Shown piece by piece: positions 7,356-14,429 of a DNA stretch of 38,180 bases. Positions within the stretch are counted from its first letter, which is position 1; the number at the start of each line of letters is the position of its first letter. Source of the stretch: an uncultured Planctomycetaceae bacterium (lineage in GTDB: Bacteria; Planctomycetota; Planctomycetia; Planctomycetales; Planctomycetaceae); assembly GCA_913031625.1 (NCBI GenBank), contig CAJWGB010000021.1, positions 1 to 38,180 on the forward strand. Direction: 5' to 3'. The notes under the pieces are model-generated. The model had not been told where the DNA came from, ran no database searches, and was given only the letters and a program-made list of their open reading frames with translations. The position numbers and the translations under genes were made by a program.

Positions 7356-10022
7356 CTACTCCGCCGGCACTGCACCGGCAATGACATAGGCGATCAGGTC
7401 GAGGACCTGGTCGCGAGTCAGGTGATTGATCGTGCCTTTTGGCATCATCGAAACCCTGGACTTCAATCGCTCGTCAATCTCTGACTTGAGTATCCGGTGT
7501 GGAAGGGCAAACGACTCCTGACCACGCAGCACAAGTAGTTCTTTTGTTTCAGACTGGATACGCCCCTCGAACACTTTTCCGCCCTCGGTCACAACGATCG
7601 TCGCTGCGTATCTGGGTTCGATCTGGTCTGAGGGGGAAATAATCGAGTCCAGGATTTCCGTCGGCTTTCTGCGATCTGCGATGCCTGCAAGGTTGGGCCC
7701 AATACCAGCCAGTTCCTCTTCGATCCGGTGGCAATGACCACAACCGGAGGCCCGAAACAACGCCTTTCCATTCTTCAGTGATCGGCCTGCGTGCAGTTTG
7801 GTCAGACCATCCTTGAGGTCTTCCGATTTCCAGTCGCGGACAAACTTACGCTGCGGAGGCAGAGATTCGATCCAGCTGCGGAACAGTTTCACAGCTCGAT
7901 CATCGACACGTCGTGTGACCAGCGGCGGCATCTGTCCACGGCCTCGTCTGGAAAGACGTGCGAGCATCACGGATTGGTCAGGTTCAGCGGGGGCCACGAT
8001 TCTCGGTTGAGACAATCCAAAGGTGGCGTGCTGAGGGAACTCATCGAAAACTCGCATCGCGTCGGGCTTTGCTGTGAGTTCAAGTTCCATCCGGGCATTG
8101 CCACCGCCCGCACTCACATGGCAGCAGGCGCAGTTGGTGTGCAGGTACGAGCGTGCTCTGTCTTCCAGTGAGGCTGATGATTCATAGGGGTTCACAAGTC
8201 GTGAGCGATTCGGGTCGCGATTTGCCGGGACCCCTTTCAGCAGACCGATGTGGGTCAGCGTTCGCACCTGGTTGTCGACGGTTCCGGAATAGTCGAAATC
8301 TCGATTCATCTGCAGATCACTGAGGCCAAGTACGTATTTTACTGCTCGAGCATGGCAGGACATGCATTCGGCACGCGACGGAACACGCCATTCCTGTCCA
8401 TTTGCCAGTGTCAGATTCTGCCCGGCTGCCGGAACCAGAGTTGCGTCTGTCTGCTGGTCATTCCAGACATATGAATAACCCTGCCATTCGTTCTGTTGTT
8501 TCAGGAGAACGCGCGTTTCGAGCCGACGCCCCTCCATTGATAGTGTCTGCACGAGGGCCGAGCGATCCGGAAATCCCCATCCTCGGTTTGCGGACCAGGA
8601 GACCTGTAGATCGTCAGCGACTGCGATAAAGCGATTCGCTTCCGCACCGTCCGTCCAGCCTGGCGAAACCACGGCGTAGGGAATTACGCCATTCGAAACG
8701 ACGTGGTCTTTCGTGGATGAAAACAGACCGGTTTCGGAGAGCCGTTTTGGAAATTCTGGGAGTTCGTTAACCCGGTCGAGGTCCGGATTGCGTTCCAGTT
8801 TGTGAATGCCTGCGGACGAATCCACGACAAGGAGTTCGCCCTGATGAGAGTTGGAAAATGCCACAATAGCGAGAGGGGTGTCTGCGATTTCGAGATGAGA
8901 TGTCACCTTCTGCCCATCGTGCTTTCCAGCCCATATCTTGCCCGTGGAGTAGTCTCCGTAGACGTAGGCTCCATTCAGCGATGGCAGACTGGGGCCGCGG
9001 TAGGTAACGCCTCCCGTCAATGAACGAGACTCAGTGTGGTGGTGTTCGAACGTAGGAGCCACCAGCTTTCCGGGGCCGAGCTCACGATGAGCGTAAAACG
9101 GGTGGCTGCCCTCGTAGACACTCCAGCCATAGTTTTCTCCTTTTCGAAGCAGGTGAGCAGTCTCCCAGAGATCCTGCCCATTGTTTCCTACCCAGATCCG
9201 GCCGGTGTCCCGATCCACAGACATGCGCCACGGGTTGCGCAGTCCAATGGCCCACCATTCGCCGCGCGCTCCTGGCAGAGTGCGGAACGGATTGTCGGGC
9301 GGAATGGAATACATCTGATCGTCAGACGGATGATCAACGTCGATTCGCAGGACACCTCCCAGCAGGTTGGTGACATCCTGCGCTGACAGCCACTTGTCTG
9401 AGTCAGACGTTCCGTCCCCGGAAGTGATATACAGCATCCCGTCGTTTCCAAAGACGAGGTCACCACCGTCATGTCCCATGGACCGCCATGAAATGATCTC
9501 TGTGGCTGATTCCGGGTCGCACGAAACATCGTCTCCGTTGTGCGCGACTGTGTACCGCGTGACTCGATTTTGTCGTTCGGATTCACCGGTCGGGCCGTTG
9601 CTGAAGAGAAAGACGTGTCCGTTTTCGAGGTAGTTCGGATGGAATTCCATTCCATACACGAGTCGTCCGGGGACAGCGAGGACCTCTGTTTTCATTGAAG
9701 TGTCGTTGCTGTCTGTGATTCGAAAGAGTCGGGATGGTTTGTCTTTCTCTCCGCCCTGTTCAACCACAAACAGATGTTCGCCATCCGGTTCAGGCTTGAC
9801 GTACAGCGGTCGATTCCATTCAACGCCGGAGAAGATCTTTGTGGCAACAAAGGGCGGAGGTGGATCCGGTGATCCCGCGAGCTTTGACGACGCCCATGGC
9901 ACGCGTTTACTCAGACCATATGGGCGCTCGTCCTGTGCTTCCGCTGGCACCATTGCGTGGGGCGCAATCACGAGCAGGCAGAGGATGGTCTTTCCCCAAG
10001 ATGTCAGTATTCGCTCAGACAT
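7356..10022 (-). CDS. Secreted PQQ-type sugar dehydrogenase fused to multi-haem cytochrome c domains
   Basis: An 888-residue exported protein with a signal peptide ending near AEAQ (30). Residues about 55-410 form a glucose/sorbosone-dehydrogenase-like propeller, with YGMEFHPNY, MGHDGGDLVFGNDGMLYITSGDG, WWAIGLRNPWRMSVD, GENYGWSVYEG and GAYVYGDYSTGKIWAG. A middle region (about 420-720) contains two c-type haem sites, CMSCH (553-557) and CACCH (631-635), and resembles the unnamed cytochrome-associated domain that often follows such propellers. The C-terminal 140 residues form the planctomycete haem-binding domain with CGHCH (761-765), GIGPNLAGIADRR and a distal Met in SMMPKG. The likely role is periplasmic sugar or alcohol oxidation with electrons passed through three haems. 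Substrate and PQQ dependence are inferred. It ends 34 bases from the convergent sulfatase stop. Confidence 0.88.
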   Translation of the reverse strand: MSERILTSWGKTILCLLVIAPHAMVPAEAQDERPYGLSKRVPWASSKLAGSPDPPPPFVATKIFSGVEWNRPLYVKPEPDGEHLFVVEQGGEKDKPSRLFRITDSNDTSMKTEVLAVPGRLVYGMEFHPNYLENGHVFLFSNGPTGESERQNRVTRYTVAHNGDDVSCDPESATEIISWRSMGHDGGDLVFGNDGMLYITSGDGTSDSDKWLSAQDVTNLLGGVLRIDVDHPSDDQMYSIPPDNPFRTLPGARGEWWAIGLRNPWRMSVDRDTGRIWVGNNGQDLWETAHLLRKGENYGWSVYEGSHPFYAHRELGPGKLVAPTFEHHHTESRSLTGGVTYRGPSLPSLNGAYVYGDYSTGKIWAGKHDGQKVTSHLEIADTPLAIVAFSNSHQGELLVVDSSAGIHKLERNPDLDRVNELPEFPKRLSETGLFSSTKDHVVSNGVIPYAVVSPGWTDGAEANRFIAVADDLQVSWSANRGWGFPDRSALVQTLSMEGRRLETRVLLKQQNEWQGYSYVWNDQQTDATLVPAAGQNLTLANGQEWRVPSRAECMSCHARAVKYVLGLSDLQMNRDFDYSGTVDNQVRTLTHIGLLKGVPANRDPNRSRLVNPYESSASLEDRARSYLHTNCACCHVSAGGGNARMELELTAKPDAMRVFDEFPQHATFGLSQPRIVAPAEPDQSVMLARLSRRGRGQMPPLVTRRVDDRAVKLFRSWIESLPPQRKFVRDWKSEDLKDGLTKLHAGRSLKNGKALFRASGCGHCHRIEEELAGIGPNLAGIADRRKPTEILDSIISPSDQIEPRYAATIVVTEGGKVFEGRIQSETKELLVLRGQESFALPHRILKSEIDERLKSRVSMMPKGTINHLTRDQVLDLIAYVIAGAVPAE

Positions 10023-10235
10023 GTCGTTTCCACAGGGCAGGCTTAAGGGGTTCGATGGTCATATTCTCCGGCGAATCTCCCGTGCCGCAACCCGACGAGC
10101 AGGAATCAGGTTTCAGCGGACAGGCTGTTGGCTGTGAAACCGCCTCCCAACGCTCAGAGACTTTTATCTCACAGGACGGTGGGCTAGAACTCCGGCACTC
10201 ATTTCACGTTAATCAGTCCAGGCAGTTTGAATCTC
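10023..10235. promoter_or_regulatory. Divergent promoter region, dehydrogenase and UMP-CMP kinase
   Basis: About 210 bases separate the starts of two divergent genes and must hold both promoters. I found no recognisable operator or sigma-70 consensus pair by eye. Only the geometry supports the call. Confidence 0.3.
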
Positions 10236-11282
10236 ATGACCGACGCCTCAGCACTCGCGCCTAACACGTATTTCATTGAGGTCTCTGGTTCCGGTCTGCC
10301 GGAAGTCGACGGACTCTTTGTTCCGTCGACTGCCCCACCGACAACTTCCGAATCCGGGACTGTGTCCAGCCTGGGATACTGGAATGGAAAAATGGCATGG
10401 GATCGGGCCGATGGAAAGTCCGAACGAAGTCCCGCGATCTCGTATTCCAACAGCTACAAGTCGTGGCGAATCTGCCGCCTTGACGGGCATCTCGCGTATG
10501 ACATGGTTTGCGAGGACGAGCTTCCTCCGACAGATCAGGAATGGCACGTTTACAAGAAGGGGGTGGCTCCGGCACCGAAAATCGTGCTACACCACTTTGA
10601 CCCGCGGGAAGCATGCCCCGCTCCCAATGTCGTATTCGTTCTCGGAGGTCCAGGCGCGGGGAAAGGCACAATGTGTGAACTGGCGGAGTCACAACTGGGC
10701 TGGACTCACCTTTCAACGGGAGAACTGCTTCGGGCCGAGATTGAAAACAATGGTCCTTCGGCAGCCACCGTTAAGGAGTTCATCGATGCGGGTCGGCTCG
10801 TGTCGGACGACATTATGGTGACCCTGCTTCAGAATGCGATGGAGAGGGTGACGAGGACGACGGGCAACAGGAACTTTCTGCTCGATGGTTTTCCAAGGTC
10901 GCAGTCTAACCTTGAAGCATGGTTTGAGATCTTCGGGAGAGAAGCGGAACTCCCCACCATGCTGTACTTTGAATGTCCGTACGAAGTGCTCGAACAACGC
11001 GTGCTTGGTCGGGCCAGGTATACAAATCGCAGTGATGACAACGTCGAAAGTCTGAAGGCTCGGTTCGAAACATTCAAAGCGGACACTCTTCCCACGGTTG
11101 AGGAATTCAGACGTCGCAATAAGGTGGTGGAGATTGATACCAGCCAGGATCGGCAGGCCGTCTACCAGCTTGTCGTCGAAAGTCTTGCGGAACACACTGA
11201 CCAGTCCTGTGCTGACAGGCCACTGTCCGAACGTGCAGAAATGTTGCTTGGGCTGAGACCATTTCCCTCCAAACAGGCCTGA
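10236..11282 (+). CDS. Eukaryote-type UMP-CMP kinase with an extra N-terminal domain
   Basis: A 348-residue protein from the ATG at 10236; a TTG nine bases earlier is the other possible start. From about residue 130 it is a nucleoside monophosphate kinase: P-loop VFVLGGPGAGKGTMC, THLSTGELLRAEI for the NMP site, FLLDGFPRSQSNLEAW, and a short lid containing NRSDDNVESLKARF. The short lid and RSDDN are hallmarks of eukaryotic cytosolic UMP-CMP kinases. Bacteria normally use Cmk and PyrH, which look different, and bacterial adenylate kinases usually have a long lid. The first 125 residues hold a separate Trp/Tyr-rich domain, with a GSGLPEVDGLFVPS stretch, SLGYWNGKMAWDR, ISYSNSYKSWRICR, LAYDMVCEDELPP and WHVYKKGVAPAPKI. 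It resembles a domain I remember from algal and protist proteins. No signal peptide is seen, so it is probably cytoplasmic. Transfer from a eukaryote is inferred. Confidence 0.85.
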   Translation: MTDASALAPNTYFIEVSGSGLPEVDGLFVPSTAPPTTSESGTVSSLGYWNGKMAWDRADGKSERSPAISYSNSYKSWRICRLDGHLAYDMVCEDELPPTDQEWHVYKKGVAPAPKIVLHHFDPREACPAPNVVFVLGGPGAGKGTMCELAESQLGWTHLSTGELLRAEIENNGPSAATVKEFIDAGRLVSDDIMVTLLQNAMERVTRTTGNRNFLLDGFPRSQSNLEAWFEIFGREAELPTMLYFECPYEVLEQRVLGRARYTNRSDDNVESLKARFETFKADTLPTVEEFRRRNKVVEIDTSQDRQAVYQLVVESLAEHTDQSCADRPLSERAEMLLGLRPFPSKQA

Positions 11283-11318
11283 TTCTGACAGGTCGTTTCA
11301 CAATCCTCTGAGTTTGCC

Positions 11319-12449
11319 ATGATGAAATCTTCCAATAAGAAAATTGTTGTGATTGTCGCCCTGCTGTTTGCCGTCTCTGCCTCAGTGCAGGGACAACAGC
11401 GAAAGCGGAAGGCTCCTCCAACTCGTAAATTCGACGGACCAGGCGCTCCCGCATTTCAGCGGCTGGACGCGAAGCCCGGACTTAACCCTCCACTGGACGT
11501 GTCCGGCAATTATCTAATTGGGCCCGAGTACAAAGCTGCTCCGGAACGAACGGCAGTAGAGGGTGTTCCGCACGGGAAGGTGCAGCAGTTCACGATCAAT
11601 TCGACGGACACAAAGCTTTTTAACCCGGGTATTGCCCGCAAGGTGTTTGGAACCGTGGATCCAGACAATCCCAAAACACTGATCGTGGACACTCATGAGA
11701 TTGACTACAAGCGGCAGATCACCGTGTACGTGCCGTCGCAATATAAGTCCGGCACTCAGGCTCCGTTCATGGTGATCCATGATGGCCCGAAGGGGAAACC
11801 TAACATGACTGTCCCTCGAATTCTCGACAATCTGATTGCTCAGAAACGCGTTCCCGCCATGATCGCCATCATGGTCGCCAACGGTGGTGGAGACGCACAG
11901 GGGCATGAGCGAGGCAGGGAGTACGACACGATGTCCGGCCTGTACGCTGAATACATCGAAACGGAAGTCCTGCCCCGTGTCGAAAAGAACTGCAATGTGC
12001 AGCTCACTAGTGATCCGGATGGGCGAGCGGCCATGGGCAGTAGTTCCGGCGGATCAGCAGCTCTTGCGATGGCATGGTATCGAACTGACCTCTATCACCG
12101 AGTTCTGACAACATCCGGCACGTTTGTGAATCAGCAGTGGCCCTTTAACCCGGAGACTCCAGGAGGTGCCTGGGACTTTCATGAGTCACTCATTCCAAAA
12201 GCACAGAAGAAACCTCTCAGGATCTTTCTGGCCGTCGGTGATCGAGACAATTTCAATCCCAACGTGATGCGGGACGGCATGCACGACTGGGTGGAAGCCA
12301 ATCATCGTATGGCGAAAGTTCTAAAGGCGAAGGGCTACGACTACCAGTATCTGTTCTGCCAGAACTCAGGTCACGGCGTTCGTAATGCCAAAGAGCAGTT
12401 CCTGCCTCACGCCATCGAGTGGGTCTGGCACGGTTACAAGCGGAAGTAG
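11319..12449 (+). CDS. Secreted esterase, enterochelin-esterase (Fes/esterase D)-like
   Basis: A 376-residue alpha/beta-hydrolase with a signal peptide ending near VQGQQ (26). The substrate domain begins with DTHEIDYKRQITVYVPSQY and APFMVIHDGP (about 125-157). The nucleophile elbow is AAMGSSSGGSAAL, with Ser242 in G-S-S-S-G. A likely acid is in AVGDRDNFN (about 308-310), and the catalytic His is His352 in CQNSGHGVRNA. This fits the Fes/putative-esterase family, which in planctomycetes often occurs beside or fused to SMP-30/gluconolactonase and is probably directed at plant or algal esters, such as feruloyl or acetyl groups on polysaccharide. The substrate is not determinable from sequence. 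The TAG stop lies inside a dispersed repeat (12446-12475), and a gluconolactonase remnant follows directly. Confidence 0.88.
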   Translation: MMKSSNKKIVVIVALLFAVSASVQGQQRKRKAPPTRKFDGPGAPAFQRLDAKPGLNPPLDVSGNYLIGPEYKAAPERTAVEGVPHGKVQQFTINSTDTKLFNPGIARKVFGTVDPDNPKTLIVDTHEIDYKRQITVYVPSQYKSGTQAPFMVIHDGPKGKPNMTVPRILDNLIAQKRVPAMIAIMVANGGGDAQGHERGREYDTMSGLYAEYIETEVLPRVEKNCNVQLTSDPDGRAAMGSSSGGSAALAMAWYRTDLYHRVLTTSGTFVNQQWPFNPETPGGAWDFHESLIPKAQKKPLRIFLAVGDRDNFNPNVMRDGMHDWVEANHRMAKVLKAKGYDYQYLFCQNSGHGVRNAKEQFLPHAIEWVWHGYKRK

Positions 12450-12475
12450 GCCGGAGCGAGCAAAGCGACGTCCGC
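12446..12475 (+). repeat. Dispersed GTAGGCC-type intergenic repeat, copy A
   Basis: GTAGGCCGGAGCGAGCAAAG followed by CGACGTCCGC. It matches copy B on the minus strand at 12955-12984 and copy C at 32968-32997, sharing GTAG-CC then GAGC-AAGC. The TAG of the repeat is the stop codon of the upstream esterase. I recall similar sequences scattered between genes in other planctomycetes, which would make this a REP-like family. Confidence 0.6.
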
Positions 12476-12479
12476 ACGT

Positions 12480-12713
12480 TGCCATCGTGATGGCATGGCC
12501 GTAGAACGCAGCGGACGCTGCTACGTAACAGGTGTCGTCGGAGTTCAGGTTTTCGATCCGACCGGACGGCACTGCGGTGTGCTTCCCAAAGTTGATGGCG
12601 ACAAGCCCCTGACCACCTGCATGTTGGTGGGGGAATGTCTTAACACTTTGTATATCGCGCACGGTAACGGGATCTATCTTCGACTTTTGACTGCGGATCG
12701 GCCAAAACGATAA
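12480..12713 (+). pseudogene. Remnant of an SMP-30/gluconolactonase C-terminus
   Basis: The frame reads CHRDGMAVERSGRCYVTGVV, then GVQVFDPTGRHCGVLPK, then LNTLYIAHGNGIYLRLL, ending at a TAA. This matches the last blades of SMP-30/gluconolactonase/LRE-like propellers, where DGMAVD..GRLYV, GVQVFDP.G...GV.P and NTLYI are typical, with a Lys/Pro-rich link and PLTTC between. A full enzyme has about 300 residues; only about 75 remain, with no signal peptide, no upstream blades and no credible start. It begins right after the esterase stop and repeat copy A. The best reading is that a gluconolactonase gene or fused domain once followed the esterase and lost its 5' part. Expression as a 72-residue peptide from the ATG at 12495 is possible but unlikely. 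Confidence 0.6.
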
Positions 12714-12954
12714 GGTGTTCTCTGAGGTTAAACTCCCTCTGTGCTCTCAGTGGTGCCCGATGTTTGTTCTCCTGTCCGGCCTCTTACAGGACTGCTACAG
12801 ATTTGACGCATTACGGATGCGGCCACTGGCAAGCAGATCGGCCACACATTTTGTCAGTTCGTTCGCAGCACCGAGATGTCGCAGATTCCCCCAGGGAGGC
12901 AAAGACGAATGGTGAAGTCGGCTTCAGCGGGCACAGTCGGCCGGATCAAGGCGG
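12714..12954. other. Gene-free stretch between the gluconolactonase remnant and repeat copy B
   Basis: Open frames here have no protein-like motif and low-quality composition. Together with the remnant and the two flanking repeats this makes a 530-base gap between convergent genes, consistent with decayed DNA. I see no hairpin strong enough to call a terminator. Confidence 0.45.
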
Positions 12955-12984
12955 CCGCAGCACGCTTCGCTCGGTGGGGCCTAC
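12955..12984 (-). repeat. Dispersed GTAGGCC-type intergenic repeat, copy B
   Basis: Read on the minus strand from 12984: GTAGGCCCCACCGAGCGAAG followed by CGTGCTGCGG. It is the inverted counterpart of copy A. Its TAG is the stop codon of the DUF1501 gene (12981-12983), just as copy A supplies the stop of the esterase. The two copies bracket the decayed gluconolactonase segment in inverted orientation. Confidence 0.6.
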
Positions 12985-14417
12985 GCGGCGAATAGTTCCT
13001 TCACCACTCGGCCGTGAACATCCGTGATTCTGAAGTCACGGCCATTATGACGGTAAGTGAGTCGTGTGTGGTCGAGCCCCAGGAGGTGCAGGATCGTTGC
13101 ATGGAAATCGTGATGTGAAACGGGTGACTCCACGGCATGCATCCCGAATTCATCGGTCTTACCGTGGGTATAGCCCTGCTTCGTGCCGCCTCCAGCCATA
13201 AACATTGAAAAGCCATAGTGATGGTGGCCGCGTCCGATTTTCACTTCCCGATTTGCTTCTTCAAACGGTGTTCGCCCAAACTCCGTCGCCCAGACAACGA
13301 GCGTGTCATCAAGCAATCCACGGGACCGGAGATCCTGAATCAATGCAGCCACCGCCCGGTCAGTTCGTGCTGCATTGTTGCGATGGTTGTCAATCAGGCC
13401 CCCACGATTCCCGTGTGCATCCCAGATTCGTCCACGCGACCCATCAAAGATCTCAACAAAACGAACACCACGCTCCACCATTCTGCGCGCAGTCAGGCAC
13501 TGGCGACCAAAGGACGTGTCACCGTAGAGCTCACGCACGCTCTTTGATTCCTGACTCAGGTCCAGAAGTTCGGGGGCGACTCCCTGCATGCGGAATGCTG
13601 TCTCAAAGGACTCGATCCTCGCATTGAGCTCTGGTTGACTTCGATTTTGAACCTCCTCAAGACGATTCAACTTTGCCTGTAGTTCGAGTTGTCTGCGCTG
13701 CTGATCTTTTGAAAGAAACTTCTGACGCCGCAGATGATCCAGCTTAAAGTCGGCCGACTTTGTGTCGATGACTGTGGCCTGGTAGGTGCCCGGAAGGAAT
13801 CCGGAGCGATACATTGTTGGCCCGCCGGATGAGATAGCGTCTCGGAGCACCACAAATCCCGGCATGTTCTGATTCTCGGTCCCAAGGCCATAGTTTACCC
13901 ATGCTCCGAGGCTTGGGTAACCCGGTCGCTGATAGCCTGTATGCATCTGCATCTGGCCGACAGAGTGGATGGACGAGGCTGCGGTCATGGAATTGATCAT
14001 GGTGATCTCATCCACCATCCGGCTGAGGTGCGGGAAGATTTCACTCACCCACATTCCGCTTTGCCCGTGCTGCTTAAACGAAAAGACCGGCCGAAGAATC
14101 TTCGACTTCGAGTAGTCCTTTTCCGGATTCAGACCATTCAGCTCTTCCATGGAAAACAGATCGGTGGCGTTTCGCCCCGCCTGTTTGTGCAGCATTGGTT
14201 TCGGGTCAAACGTTTCGAGGTGGCTTACTCCTCCGACCATAAACAGAAAGATCACATTCTTTGCGCGAGGTTTCAGATGAGGATTTTCCGGCTGGACGGG
14301 AGCAGTTGCTGATTCATCCGCCAGCAGACTGTTAAGCGCAATGCTGCCGAGTCCGAGGCCTCCGAGGCAGGCTCGACGATTGAATTTCCATGCGGCTTCT
14401 TCGTTGATCACGGTCAT
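12981..14417 (-). CDS. DUF1501 family secreted protein
   Basis: A 478-residue protein of the DUF1501 family, related to the alkaline phosphatase/sulfatase fold and present in many copies in planctomycetes. The N-terminus has a Tat-like leader with twin Arg at residues 14-15 (FNRRACLGGLGLGSIAL). Family motifs are NVIFLFMVGGVSHLETFDPKP, FKQHGQSGMWVSEIFPHL, HSVGQMQMHTGYQRPGYPSLGAWVNYGLG, RMVERGVRFVEIFDG, DAHGNRGGLIDNH, DDTLVVWATEFGRTPFEE and GRGHHHYGFSMFMAGGG. These conserved Asp/His/Glu clusters suggest metal binding, but no reaction is established. It lies 12 bases downstream of the DUF1549/1553 gene on the same strand, the usual arrangement, so the two are almost certainly co-transcribed and act together in the periplasm. 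Confidence 0.93.
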   Translation of the reverse strand: MTVINEEAAWKFNRRACLGGLGLGSIALNSLLADESATAPVQPENPHLKPRAKNVIFLFMVGGVSHLETFDPKPMLHKQAGRNATDLFSMEELNGLNPEKDYSKSKILRPVFSFKQHGQSGMWVSEIFPHLSRMVDEITMINSMTAASSIHSVGQMQMHTGYQRPGYPSLGAWVNYGLGTENQNMPGFVVLRDAISSGGPTMYRSGFLPGTYQATVIDTKSADFKLDHLRRQKFLSKDQQRRQLELQAKLNRLEEVQNRSQPELNARIESFETAFRMQGVAPELLDLSQESKSVRELYGDTSFGRQCLTARRMVERGVRFVEIFDGSRGRIWDAHGNRGGLIDNHRNNAARTDRAVAALIQDLRSRGLLDDTLVVWATEFGRTPFEEANREVKIGRGHHHYGFSMFMAGGGTKQGYTHGKTDEFGMHAVESPVSHHDFHATILHLLGLDHTRLTYRHNGRDFRITDVHGRVVKELFAA

Positions 14418-14429
14418 TGAATTATCCGA

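Noticed and set aside
12764-13027. Plus-strand 87-codon frame after the gluconolactonase remnant
   Set aside because: It runs into the end of the DUF1501 gene antisense and crosses repeat copy B; no protein-like pattern.
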